In this document: in pieces, positions 8,359 through 17,436 of the stretch
Numbering within the stretch: position 1 is the stretch's first letter
How the letters are laid out: the number at the start of each line of letters is the position of its first letter
NCBI GenBank assembly: GCA_965212595.1
Contig: CBDBVE010000011.1
Coordinates: 1-64,000, forward strand
Direction of reading: 5' to 3'
DNA length: 64,000 nucleotides
DNA from: Poritiphilus sp965212595
GTDB lineage: Bacteria; Bacteroidota; Bacteroidia; Flavobacteriales; Flavobacteriaceae
Position numbers and translations under genes: made by a program
The notes under the pieces: generated by a model
The model's database searches: none
The model's input: the letters and a program-made list of their open reading frames with translations, nothing else
What the model was told of the DNA's origin: nothing

Positions 8359-9990
8359 ATGAGAATCCAAGACGAAGACTTGGTCTACATCAAGTCAAAT
8401 TTAGTTATAGAACCTTTAGTGGACAATTGGTATGCATGGCCTCATCTTATTTCACCTGCAACCGCAGCGATGAATATTCATGACAGGCATTTAAAAATTA
8501 TGGAATCTTTCGTGGAGTACCCCGAACTCCATGTAGAAGCAGTGAAAAATCCTAAAATGCTTGGAGGTCCTTTTGTAGACCATGGCGCTGATAGGGTAGA
8601 AGAAGTTAAAAACTTAGTTGAAGGAACCAGGGAAAAATGTGCACACCTACTTGCACTAAGAGAAGATATCTTAAGGCTTTTTGAAATGCTTAAAGAAGAA
8701 AAAGGATATTCTCTACAGGAGCTTTACAATAAAATCCCGGAAAGCTTAAAAGGGGTAGTAGAATTATTCTACGATATTAATAACAATGCATCATTTCGTT
8801 TTTTTGAACCCCTATTGTATAACACCGAATATTACGACGAATCGCTACAAAGTTTTAATCTCTTCCTTGTAAAGGATGACGATTCCAGATCTTTTGTCTT
8901 AAGCACACCCTATCTTCCAAATGAAAAGGCACTAAGATTAAATATGCCTTTAAGAAGTAAGGCAATAGACGAACTGTTTGAGATGACCACCAAGGCCAAA
9001 AAATATGGAGAGATAAAAGAAAAGTTTCCTTTAAAACCGGAGCAGGAAGCATTGTTTCTAACTTTCTTCACTAGGGAAGAACCCAGGAAATACAAACGCT
9101 ATGATGGAGACGGCGTATTAACGAGATATTTTGGTCATGCTTGCATATTAACAGAAACTAAAAACACAACCATACTTGCAGACCCTCTAATAAGCTATGG
9201 TTATGAGTCCGACATTTCAAGGTATACCTATGAAGATTTGCCAGATACTATAGATTATGCCCTGATAACGCACAATCATCAAGACCATGTTCTTCTCGAA
9301 ACGCTTTTGAGAATACGCGGTAAGATAAAAAACATCATTATTCCGAAAAACAGCGGAGGTACACTTCAAGATCCCAGTTTAAAGTTAATGTTTGATAAGA
9401 TCGGATTTAAGAATGTGATTGAGTTAGGTGAGATGGAAACCTTAGAATTTGAAGATTGCACCATAACCGGGCTTCCCTTTCTCGGAGAGCACAGTGATTT
9501 GGATGTAAGAAGTAAGTTATGCCATCACGTTAGGTATAAGAATGAGAAAAGCATGCTTTTTGCCGCAGACTCCTGCAATGTCTCTCCGATGCTGTACGAT
9601 AGAATAAAAGAAATCATTGGAAACATCGATGTGATTTTTCTCGGAATGGAATGTCATGGAGCTCCATTGTCCTGGCTTTACGGTCCCTTATTGCCAGAAC
9701 CACTGGCAAGGGAAATGGACCAATCCAGGCGTCTGGCAGGCTGCGATTTCGAGCAGGCAAAAGCCTTAATAGATACTTTTAACCCCAAAGATGTCTTTGT
9801 CTATGCAATGGGACTGGAGCCATGGCTAAGGTACATTAGTTCAATTAAGTACACCGATGAATCAAAACCCATAGTAGAGTCTAACCGATTACTTGAATAC
9901 TGTGAAAGCATAGAGATTTCCTCGGAACGGCTATTTGGTGAAAAAATAATAGAGTATAAAAAAGAAAGAGTTAAAGAGCTAAATCTGTGA
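8359..9990 (+). CDS. CmlA-type di-iron beta-hydroxylase (metallo-beta-lactamase fold)
   Basis: 543 residues, close in size to CmlA (chloramphenicol pathway), which beta-hydroxylates an aminoacyl group on an NRPS carrier. The N-terminal domain (about 1-245) carries the WYAWPHLISPATAAMN region typical of this family. The C-terminal metallo-beta-lactamase domain has H305-x-H307-x-D309-H310, Glu377 (FLGEH), Asp404 (FAAD) and His433 (MECHG). From memory these positions fall on the CmlA di-iron ligands, including the glutamate that separates the oxygenase from hydrolases. It lies directly after the NRPS whose A domain looks Phe-like, so the predicted product is a beta-hydroxy aromatic residue on that carrier. 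Its stop overlaps the next start by 4 bp (GTGA), so it is translationally coupled. Confidence 0.88.
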   Translation: MRIQDEDLVYIKSNLVIEPLVDNWYAWPHLISPATAAMNIHDRHLKIMESFVEYPELHVEAVKNPKMLGGPFVDHGADRVEEVKNLVEGTREKCAHLLALREDILRLFEMLKEEKGYSLQELYNKIPESLKGVVELFYDINNNASFRFFEPLLYNTEYYDESLQSFNLFLVKDDDSRSFVLSTPYLPNEKALRLNMPLRSKAIDELFEMTTKAKKYGEIKEKFPLKPEQEALFLTFFTREEPRKYKRYDGDGVLTRYFGHACILTETKNTTILADPLISYGYESDISRYTYEDLPDTIDYALITHNHQDHVLLETLLRIRGKIKNIIIPKNSGGTLQDPSLKLMFDKIGFKNVIELGEMETLEFEDCTITGLPFLGEHSDLDVRSKLCHHVRYKNEKSMLFAADSCNVSPMLYDRIKEIIGNIDVIFLGMECHGAPLSWLYGPLLPEPLAREMDQSRRLAGCDFEQAKALIDTFNPKDVFVYAMGLEPWLRYISSIKYTDESKPIVESNRLLEYCESIEISSERLFGEKIIEYKKERVKELNL

Positions 9991-10853
9991 AAGTAGTAGT
10001 TATTGGTCTCGGACTCATTGGTGGTTCCTTTGCAATCAATATCAAAGCGCTTTATGAAGATGCCTTGGTACTTGGTATAGATAATATTGAAGAGCATATT
10101 TCCAAAGCCAGGGAGCTCGGCCTAATAAGTGCAGAAGGAAGCTATTCTGAATTGGGTGAGGCAGATATTGTTATCGTTGCTGTTCCTGTTAATGCAACGC
10201 TCGAAATTCTTCCTGAGGTCTTAAACTTGGTTGGAAACCAAACCCTGGTTTTTGATGTTGGCTCTTCAAAAGAGCTGATCTGCTCAAGGATAAGAGAACA
10301 TTCTATGAGAAGAAATTACCTGGCCACTCACCCTGTAGCCGGTACGGAATTCTCAGGGCCAAGTGCTGCGTTCAAGGAGCTTTTCAGGGGAAAAACAAAT
10401 ATTATCTGTGAAATAGAAAGAACAGCTTTTAAGATTCAGGAAAGAGCGTTGAAGTTGTTTTTTGATCTGGGTATGCGCATTCGCTATATGAATCCAAAAG
10501 CACATGACAAGCACATAGCATATGTATCCCATCTTTCGCACATTAGCTCCTTTATGCTGGGGAAAACAGTAATGGAAGAGGAAAAAAACGAGAGAGATAT
10601 TTTTGATATGGCCGGAAGTGGATTTGAAAGCACGGTAAGGCTGGCCAAAAGCTCACCCGCCATGTGGACTCCAATTTTTGAACAAAACAACAGCAATATT
10701 ATTAAGGCCTTAGAGGAGTACATTGCTAACCTTCAAGGCTTTAGGGATTTAATGCTTAACAAAAACTATTCTGAGCTTTTTAAGAAGCTCGAAAATGCTA
10801 ATAAAATCAAAGAAATTTTGGAGGGCACTTATGCTATTGCACCCGTTCAATAA
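9987..10853 (+). CDS. Prephenate dehydrogenase (TyrA family)
   Basis: 288 residues, starting at a GTG that overlaps the preceding stop. The N-terminal NAD-binding Rossmann motif is VIGLGLIGGSFA. THPVAGTEFSGP is the TyrA substrate-binding signature with the catalytic-region histidine, and SHLSHISSFML is the helical-domain motif. The enzyme oxidatively decarboxylates prephenate to 4-hydroxyphenylpyruvate. A dedicated copy in a peptide cluster is characteristic of 4-hydroxyphenylglycine pathways, because hydroxyphenylpyruvate is the substrate of hydroxymandelate synthase. There is no C-terminal ACT domain, so feedback inhibition by tyrosine is probably absent, which suits a secondary-metabolite copy. 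Cyclohexadienyl dehydrogenase specificity cannot be excluded. Confidence 0.85.
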   Translation: MKVVVIGLGLIGGSFAINIKALYEDALVLGIDNIEEHISKARELGLISAEGSYSELGEADIVIVAVPVNATLEILPEVLNLVGNQTLVFDVGSSKELICSRIREHSMRRNYLATHPVAGTEFSGPSAAFKELFRGKTNIICEIERTAFKIQERALKLFFDLGMRIRYMNPKAHDKHIAYVSHLSHISSFMLGKTVMEEEKNERDIFDMAGSGFESTVRLAKSSPAMWTPIFEQNNSNIIKALEEYIANLQGFRDLMLNKNYSELFKKLENANKIKEILEGTYAIAPVQ

Positions 10854-10864
10854 ATGTTTAAAAG

Positions 10865-12079
10865 ATGACAGATATAGTTTTTTTAGTAGATTCAGAGGCC
10901 GGACACATTTACCCTACTCTTAAGTTAGCAACTTCTTTGAAAGAAGAGGGGTTTAAAGTTGCCTATGCCGGCCTATCTGATGGGAAAGAGCTCGTTGAAA
11001 TGCAAGGTTTTGATTTTTATGAAATCTTTACAGATATCTACCCAAAGGGGTACTCCGCTAAGATTGAACTTAAAAAACATTACAGTTCCCTTTTATCTGG
11101 TTGTCTGGATACGGTAATGAAGACATTAGATCCCAAGATTCTATTTTACAGCTCATACATGAGCTTGGAAGGACTAACTATCTTCTACAAATACAATTTA
11201 AAACCAATTCTTTACTGTACTTCCTTCTTAGAAGGAGCCCATGACGAACCTAAAACTTTGCAAAAGATTCTATCAGATGGATGCAAAAAAATTTTCTTTA
11301 AGCTTTCGGGTAACCAGCCACAGTTGTTTTTAAGCCTTGCCAAAGAGAAAAACAATTCTCTGGCAACTTTCCATGACCTATTCTCTCCCATTGATAGCTT
11401 CCCCAAAATGGTTCTATGTCCTAAAGAGCTTAAAATAAAGCAGGCAAAAACATGTGAAAATGAAATCTATCTGGGGCCTGGAATAATGGAGGAAGATCCC
11501 CCGGAAAGTTTTATGATTGACGATTTTCTTCCAAAAGGCAAAAGTTTGATATTTCTCTCTATGGGGTCGCAGATTGAGATGTACCCTAAGAAAGCTATGC
11601 GAGTTTTTGAAGTGGCCGTAGATATGATGCGGTTACCAGAGTTTGCTAACTATCACATGTTCTTATCTGTTGGAGGAGCACAAATTGATGGTCTAGAATT
11701 AAATTCAACAAAGACCAATATTTCTGTATTTAAATGGATCCCACAAAAGACTGTTCTTAAACGCGCCAGTCTGGCCATAGTTCACGGAGGTATGGGTACT
11801 GTAAAAGAATGCATATTCTATGGGGTCCCCATGCTGATTGCTCCTCTTGGTAGAGATCAGCTCGATAATGCGCAAAGAGCTGAACACCATGGATTAGGGC
11901 TTATTTCTAAACCCAACGAAATGAATAAAGACATCCTTTCAAAAAAAGCGCTCGAACTTATCAATAGTCCTGAAATAGCCTTGAAAATCAGGGCCATGAG
12001 AGGTTTGTTTAGAACTCAGAATGAGAGTAGAAAAGGAGTTGAATTCGTGAAAGAGCAGATCGCAGTACACAAAACCTGA
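10865..12079 (+). CDS. GT1-family glycosyltransferase (MGT/UGT-like)
   Basis: 404 residues with GT-B architecture. The N-terminal acceptor domain starts DIVFLVDSEAGHIYPTLKLA, typical of macrolide/UGT-like transferases. The C-terminal donor domain has FKWIPQKTVLKRASLAIVHGG followed by MGTVKECIFYGVPMLIAPLG and a DQLDNAQR segment, the nucleotide-sugar motif of the family. It begins 11 bp after the prephenate dehydrogenase gene. Likely role: transfer of a sugar to the peptide product, perhaps to a phenolic hydroxyl of a hydroxyphenylglycine or to the beta-hydroxyl. Some members inactivate antibiotics for self-protection; the sequence does not say which. No dedicated sugar biosynthesis genes are seen in the window. 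Confidence 0.85.
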   Translation: MTDIVFLVDSEAGHIYPTLKLATSLKEEGFKVAYAGLSDGKELVEMQGFDFYEIFTDIYPKGYSAKIELKKHYSSLLSGCLDTVMKTLDPKILFYSSYMSLEGLTIFYKYNLKPILYCTSFLEGAHDEPKTLQKILSDGCKKIFFKLSGNQPQLFLSLAKEKNNSLATFHDLFSPIDSFPKMVLCPKELKIKQAKTCENEIYLGPGIMEEDPPESFMIDDFLPKGKSLIFLSMGSQIEMYPKKAMRVFEVAVDMMRLPEFANYHMFLSVGGAQIDGLELNSTKTNISVFKWIPQKTVLKRASLAIVHGGMGTVKECIFYGVPMLIAPLGRDQLDNAQRAEHHGLGLISKPNEMNKDILSKKALELINSPEIALKIRAMRGLFRTQNESRKGVEFVKEQIAVHKT

Positions 12080-12347
12080 TCTTTTCAAGGTTCTGTTACA
12101 GCTTACCCACATTTAAAGCAACCAAATTATTGGCCACTGGAATTCACAAATCATAAATTTGTGAGAGTTGTTATCAGCATATAAATTAATTGGATCTTCC
12201 TTCCATACAACCCGTAGTCAAACACAACATCCACTTGTTCGGAAAGGCACTCTTAGCTACTGCTTTAAATATCTGAAACAAAATACTCATAACCGAAGAA
12301 ACATTTTACGCCAGCATATTACAAGGCACCCACTAACAACAAGAATT

Positions 12348-15300
12348 ATGATAACAAGCAAGAATATAGGTAGCATTCTAATAGCAATAGTTGCACTTTT
12401 CATCTTTAAAAATGTTTTAGGGCAAAAACAGACTACGAGCTTATTGCGGGATATTGACGAGGAGGTCACAGATCTCATGAAAAAGGGAGATATTCCAGGG
12501 CTTAGTCTTGCGATAATAACAGAAGAAGAGACTATTCTAAGAAACTATGGCTACGCAAACCTTGAAACAAAACAAAAGATTACCTCCGAAACTCTATTTG
12601 AGTTAGCTTCCTGTAGCAAAGCATTTACCGCTCTGACAATAATGGATTTGGTGGAAAAGGGAAAAATAGATTTGGAAGCTCATATTTCAGATTACCTGCC
12701 ATGGTTCAATGTGGAATATGAAGGTAAAATCGTAAAAGTAAAACTAAAGCATCTGTTGCATCATACCAGTGGCATCCCCTGGGAGACTATAGCACAGATC
12801 CCCGAATCAGACGACCATACTTCGTTAGAGAAAACGGTTAGAGTGCTTGTTGGAAGCAAACTTGTAAATGAGCCGGGTGAAAGCTTCGAATACGCCACTA
12901 TAAATTACGCCATACTGGCTTTGGTTCTGGAAATGGCAACCCATCATTCATTTGAGAGCTACATACAGAAGAATCTTTTTGACAGGCTGGGGCTAAAAAA
13001 CACTAGCATAGGCATCCCAAAGAGTCGGGAGTCTATGGCAAAGGGATACAAAATAAGCTTCTTTAAACCTAGACCCTTTAGAGCACCAAGATATCGGGGA
13101 AATAATGCAGCCGGATATATCATTTCTAATGCCAGAGATATGTCTAAGTGGATGAAGCTGCAGATGGGGCAAACTTTATCAGATATGCATAAGACCATCC
13201 TATCTACTCAAGTTAGAGATAAAACGGTACCTCCACAAGGGCTATCTTCATATGGTAAAGGGTGGGTAATCTCTTTAAGTGGTAATGACGAAATTTTTCA
13301 CAGCGGCCTGAACCCCAATTTCTCTTCACATGTTGTTCTAAGGCCTAAAGAAAATCTCGGTGTTGCTGTCCTTGCCAATTCAAATAGCAATTATACTTCA
13401 CTTATTGCAACCCAAACCATAAAGCGGCTTGCCAATGAGGAGCCTGAAGAAAATTTAATCGCTGGAGACAATAATGATGGTTTCTTCTCAATGCTTGCGT
13501 TAGCTCTTATGATTTATTTATTTGTAGTAGTAGCATACCTGATATGGACTATCTCAGATATCATAAAAAGTAAGAGGAGCTTTGAACGAAAATCGGTTAA
13601 AGACATTGGGCAAATTATATTATCAATAGTTTTGATTGCCCCTTTTCTCTTCGGATTATTCATCCTACCGGAGGCTATTTTGGGTTTCAATTGGAAGGCA
13701 ATCCTGGTATGGACACCAGAGAGCGCCAAGGTACTAATAGGGCTTTTACTGGGAGCCATGGCCATAAGCTATATAGCCTACATTGCAGGAGTGTTTTTTC
13801 CTGAAAAAAACTACTACAAAAGAGGTGTTCCGCAAATCATCCTTTTTAGTATTCTTTCTGGCCTAGCAAACGTTTTAGTGATCATCATGATTACCTCTGC
13901 CCTAAATAGCCAGGTAGAGCTTAAGTACTTACTATTTTATTACAGTTTGGTGCTATTGGTGTATTTGCTGGGGCGTAGGTTTGTGCAAATAAAATTGACC
14001 AAAATAACGGTAGGTTTAGTATATGATATGAGAATGAAAGTACTTTCTAAAGTTTTGAAAACCTCCTATCAAAAGCTTGAGAGTATCAACACAGGAAGGG
14101 TATTCACAGTAATAAATGACGATACGGCCGCAATAGGGAGATCAGCAGGGCTACTTGTTGGATTAGTTACCAGTCTGATTACCATTTTAGGTGCCTTTGT
14201 CTATATGTTTTCAATATCAACCTGGGCAACAGCATTGATAGTCACGGTGATGTTAACACTTGCAACAGTCTACTACTTCGTTGGTCAAAGCGCACATAAA
14301 TACTTTGAGGAAGCCAGGGACGAGCGAAATATCTTTATGAGCTTAATTAACGGTTTGGTAGATGGGTTAAAAGAAATTAATCAACATCTAAAAAAGAAAG
14401 AGGAATACAAAAAGGATCTTTCAAAGAGTGCCTACAGATTTAAGGAAAAAAACATGATCGCAGATATCAAATTTATCAATGGGTTTATGGTGGGAGAATC
14501 CTTGTTGTTGATCCTCTTAGGACTTGTTTCCATGGGGTTATCACGACTATTTCCTACCATTTCATTTTATACTCTTATGAGCTTTGTAATTGTCTTATTG
14601 TATCTGATAGGCCCTATAAACAGTGTTCTTAACTCTGTGCCTGAGGTAATGAGAATAAAAGTGTCCTGGGATAGAATTCAACAGTTTTTAAAAGAAATTC
14701 CTGCAGATTTAAAGCTAGATCGGCTTTCAAAAAGCTCCAGCAACATTGGCAACATTGAGACATTCAAAGTGGAAGATGTGCACTTTAGTTACCCCATAGA
14801 TGCATCAGAACTAAACAACTTCGGCATAGGACCTATCAATTTTGAAGTGCACAAAGGAGAAGTTTTATTTATAACGGGTGGAAATGGGAGTGGAAAAACC
14901 ACCCTTGCCAAAATTCTCACAGGTTTGTATAAACCAGACAAAGGAACTATTTCAATCGATGACCAAGAGTTATCCAACACCGTATTAAGTGAACACTTTT
15001 CAACTGTTTTTAACCCTCCCTACCTGTTTAAGAAGCTCTACGGCATCAATATATTGGGCAAGGAGTCTGAACAAGAGAATCTACTTGAGCTTCTCAAATT
15101 AGGAGACAAAGTAAACATAAAGGACGGTGAGTTTAGCACTATAGACCTTTCATCAGGTCAACGAAAAAGGCTGGGCTTGCTAAAATGCTATTTAGAAGAT
15201 TCTCCTATATTTCTATTTGATGAATGGGCAGCTGATCAAGATCCTGAATTTCGATACTTCTTCTATAGAACCCTCATTCCGCAAATGAGGGAACAGGGTA

Positions 15301-15419
15301 AAATAGTCATTGCCATTTCCCATGACGACTTCTACTTTGACATAGCCGATAAAATTATTGAAATGCGCGAAGGCCAATCTAGCTTCCGCCAAACCAAAAA
15401 AGTCATCGAAGAATTTTAA
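12348..15419 (+). CDS. ClbP-like S12 serine peptidase + 3-TM anchor + PvdE/SyrD-type ABC exporter fusion
   Basis: The open frame extends upstream to 12168, but the ATG at 12348 begins a clean signal peptide (MITSKNIGSILIAIVALFIF), giving 1023 residues. Residues 30-370 form a class C beta-lactamase/S12 peptidase domain: S88-C-S-K91 (SxxK), Y182-A-T (usual YSN/YAN) and H318-S-G. Three hydrophobic helices follow (about 381-403, 418-440, 452-475), then a six-helix ABC membrane domain and an ATPase with GGNGSGKTT, LSSGQRKRLGL and FDEWAADQDPEFR, the last typical of cyclic-peptide/siderophore exporters PvdE and SyrD. Peptidase plus three helices fused to an ABC exporter resembles the prodrug-activating enzymes of zwittermicin-type systems, where a capped precursor is exported and cleaved in the periplasm. 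Export is well supported; deacylation of a capped precursor is inference. Confidence 0.88.
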   Translation: MITSKNIGSILIAIVALFIFKNVLGQKQTTSLLRDIDEEVTDLMKKGDIPGLSLAIITEEETILRNYGYANLETKQKITSETLFELASCSKAFTALTIMDLVEKGKIDLEAHISDYLPWFNVEYEGKIVKVKLKHLLHHTSGIPWETIAQIPESDDHTSLEKTVRVLVGSKLVNEPGESFEYATINYAILALVLEMATHHSFESYIQKNLFDRLGLKNTSIGIPKSRESMAKGYKISFFKPRPFRAPRYRGNNAAGYIISNARDMSKWMKLQMGQTLSDMHKTILSTQVRDKTVPPQGLSSYGKGWVISLSGNDEIFHSGLNPNFSSHVVLRPKENLGVAVLANSNSNYTSLIATQTIKRLANEEPEENLIAGDNNDGFFSMLALALMIYLFVVVAYLIWTISDIIKSKRSFERKSVKDIGQIILSIVLIAPFLFGLFILPEAILGFNWKAILVWTPESAKVLIGLLLGAMAISYIAYIAGVFFPEKNYYKRGVPQIILFSILSGLANVLVIIMITSALNSQVELKYLLFYYSLVLLVYLLGRRFVQIKLTKITVGLVYDMRMKVLSKVLKTSYQKLESINTGRVFTVINDDTAAIGRSAGLLVGLVTSLITILGAFVYMFSISTWATALIVTVMLTLATVYYFVGQSAHKYFEEARDERNIFMSLINGLVDGLKEINQHLKKKEEYKKDLSKSAYRFKEKNMIADIKFINGFMVGESLLLILLGLVSMGLSRLFPTISFYTLMSFVIVLLYLIGPINSVLNSVPEVMRIKVSWDRIQQFLKEIPADLKLDRLSKSSSNIGNIETFKVEDVHFSYPIDASELNNFGIGPINFEVHKGEVLFITGGNGSGKTTLAKILTGLYKPDKGTISIDDQELSNTVLSEHFSTVFNPPYLFKKLYGINILGKESEQENLLELLKLGDKVNIKDGEFSTIDLSSGQRKRLGLLKCYLEDSPIFLFDEWAADQDPEFRYFFYRTLIPQMREQGKIVIAISHDDFYFDIADKIIEMREGQSSFRQTKKVIEEF

Positions 15420-15456
15420 TTCGTGAGGTTACCCAATACAAATCCTAAAAAAAATT

Positions 15457-16194
15457 ATGATTGACAAAAAAAAACTTTTCTGCTTACCCTATGCGGGAGG
15501 GTCAGCTTCTATATATTATGATTGGTCTAAATATTTAGATTCTTCTATAGACATTACGCCTATTGAGTTATCTGGAAGAGGAGAGCGAATTAATGAGCCT
15601 TTTTATGCTAATGTAGAAGAGGCAGTTGAAGACATATTTGATAAAATAAAACCGAGTATAGATGTGGGGTCCTATGCATTGTTTGGACATAGCATGGGTG
15701 CTATGTTAGTCTATGAAGTGGCCCGTAAGATCGCCCGGGCAAATTTGAATACCCCCGAACATCTTTTCTTTTCGGGAAGAGGCGTCCCCAATATAAAGCC
15801 AAAGAAAATAAAAAACTATCACTTAATGAGCGATAAGGAGTTTAAAGCAGAACTGCTGAACCTGGGTGGAACACCTCCCGAAATTTTCGAAAATGAAGAA
15901 TTAAGACAATTATTTCTTCCCTTATTAAGGAGCGATTTTAGTTTGGCTGAGGCAAATTTCAGCGATCGAAAGGTTATCCCCTTTAAATGCAACATTTCCA
16001 TTTTAGTTGGTAAAGAAGAAAGCCTAAGTCCGAAAAGGATTCAGACATGGAAAAGTCATACACATGGTTTATGTGTGATTTACCTATTTAATGGTGGGCA
16101 TTTTTTCATAAAGAATCAAGGCAAAGAAATTGCAAACATCATAAACGAAAAACTCACACCGCGAATTAAAGCAACGAGATTTAAGGTGTATTGA
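15457..16194 (+). CDS. Type II thioesterase
   Basis: 245-residue alpha/beta hydrolase of the external NRPS/PKS thioesterase family. It opens with FCLPYAGGSASIYYDWSKYL, the typical N-terminal signature, and has GHSMGAMLVYE with the nucleophilic serine. The GGHFF segment near the C-terminus supplies the catalytic histidine. Type II thioesterases remove misloaded or stalled acyl groups from carrier proteins; here the NRPS is the target. It overlaps the next open frame at TTGA if that frame's TTG is used. Confidence 0.9.
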   Translation: MIDKKKLFCLPYAGGSASIYYDWSKYLDSSIDITPIELSGRGERINEPFYANVEEAVEDIFDKIKPSIDVGSYALFGHSMGAMLVYEVARKIARANLNTPEHLFFSGRGVPNIKPKKIKNYHLMSDKEFKAELLNLGGTPPEIFENEELRQLFLPLLRSDFSLAEANFSDRKVIPFKCNISILVGKEESLSPKRIQTWKSHTHGLCVIYLFNGGHFFIKNQGKEIANIINEKLTPRIKATRFKVY

Positions 16195-16205
16195 AAACAA
16201 TAAAT

Positions 16206-17327
16206 ATGGAAGAGATCCAACTTTTTAAACCTCATGTACTGGCAGGCCTAAGTAGAGGTAAGGAGGGAAAGGCCCGGCCCCGCGCGGGAACTACCAAAAA
16301 AGTATACAAACTATCGTCTAATGAAAATTTATTAGGGACATCCCCAAAAGCGAAAAATGCAATAATCTCTGGAATTCAGGGATTAAATGAGTACCCAGAT
16401 CTCACTGCACAACGACTAAAAAAGGCACTTAGCAAGTTTTATAACGGTGAACTAGACCCAGAACACTTTTTTTGTTGTAATAGTGGCACCGGAGTGCTTG
16501 AATTAATAGTTACCGGTTTTTTGGATAAAGGGCAGGAATGCATTTACTCTGGGGCTACCTTTGAGCCATTGACTTTATTCTCAAACAAGCTTGGGGCAAA
16601 GTCTATTAACGTGCCTTTAAAAGATGATACTTTTGAATTGGATGTTGACCGTATTCTAGAAGCGATCACAGAGAAAACCCGGGTCATTTGGTTATGTAGC
16701 CCCAATAACCCAACGGGGACGCATATTTCTAAAAAACATCTGGACACACTTATTAATACTATTCCGGATCATGTGGTAGTAGTCTTAGATGAAGTATACT
16801 TTCACTTTGCCAATGCCAGAGATTATACCATCGCCTTGCCTTATGTACTAGAGAATAAGAAAGTAATTGGAGTGAATAGTTTTTCAAAAGTTTATGGTTT
16901 GGCCGGGATGCGTATCGGATACGGTTATACCACAAAATCACTGTCTAATTACTTAAATAAGGCAATACGTCCTTTCTTGTTGGACAGCTTATCATTGGAA
17001 GCTGCCATCGCAGCGCTTGAGGATACAGATTTTGTGTTAAAATCTATAAGTACAATCGTTGAAGGTAAGAAGTTTATATATGAAGAACTGGAAAAATTAA
17101 ATCTCAGGTACTGGAAAAGTCAAACCAACTTTGTTTTGATTCAGGTCCATATGGATAATGCGGAACTTGAGAAAAAATTGTTTGAACTGGGTATTATGAT
17201 CCGACCTATCCATAGTTTTAGCACTAACGACTATATCCGGGTTACTTTGGGGACAATGGAAAGCAATGAAGCGTTCATAGAGGCTCTAAAAATTGCTTTA
17301 ACACAAGAGGAAAACCTCATTGTATAA
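16206..17327 (+). CDS. HisC-like aminotransferase
   Basis: PLP aminotransferase of the histidinol-phosphate/aromatic type, about 373 residues from the ATG at 16206; a TTG at 16191 overlapping the thioesterase stop (TTGA) is the alternative. Motifs: SSNENLLGTSPKA near the N-terminus, CSPNNPTGTHIS, VVLDEVYFHFA, and the PLP lysine in NSFSKVYGLAGMRIGYG. No other his genes are near, so histidine biosynthesis is unlikely. HisC-like enzymes often accept aromatic substrates. It may form tyrosine or phenylalanine from the keto acid made by the clustered prephenate dehydrogenase, act as a second route to an arylglycine, or make another precursor. The substrate cannot be read from the sequence. Confidence 0.8.
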   Translation: MEEIQLFKPHVLAGLSRGKEGKARPRAGTTKKVYKLSSNENLLGTSPKAKNAIISGIQGLNEYPDLTAQRLKKALSKFYNGELDPEHFFCCNSGTGVLELIVTGFLDKGQECIYSGATFEPLTLFSNKLGAKSINVPLKDDTFELDVDRILEAITEKTRVIWLCSPNNPTGTHISKKHLDTLINTIPDHVVVVLDEVYFHFANARDYTIALPYVLENKKVIGVNSFSKVYGLAGMRIGYGYTTKSLSNYLNKAIRPFLLDSLSLEAAIAALEDTDFVLKSISTIVEGKKFIYEELEKLNLRYWKSQTNFVLIQVHMDNAELEKKLFELGIMIRPIHSFSTNDYIRVTLGTMESNEAFIEALKIALTQEENLIV

Positions 17328-17436
17328 CTTCAAATTTAGCGTGAGTTCAAAAAAATTGACCTTAGTTGAAAAGTTCCGAATCTAAAAATTCTACATCTTT
17401 TTTAGACCATTTACTCAATTGAAAGAAAGTCACAGT

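Noticed and set aside
8359..9990. Metallo-beta-lactamase or lactonase annotation
   Set aside because: Size, the N-terminal CmlA-like domain and Glu377 point to the di-iron oxygenase group.
12168..12347. Upstream extension of the peptidase-exporter frame
   Set aside because: The extra 60 residues are basic and low-complexity and would bury the signal peptide that starts at 12348.
16206..17327. HisC of histidine biosynthesis
   Set aside because: No other his genes nearby; the gene is coupled to a type II thioesterase in a peptide cluster.
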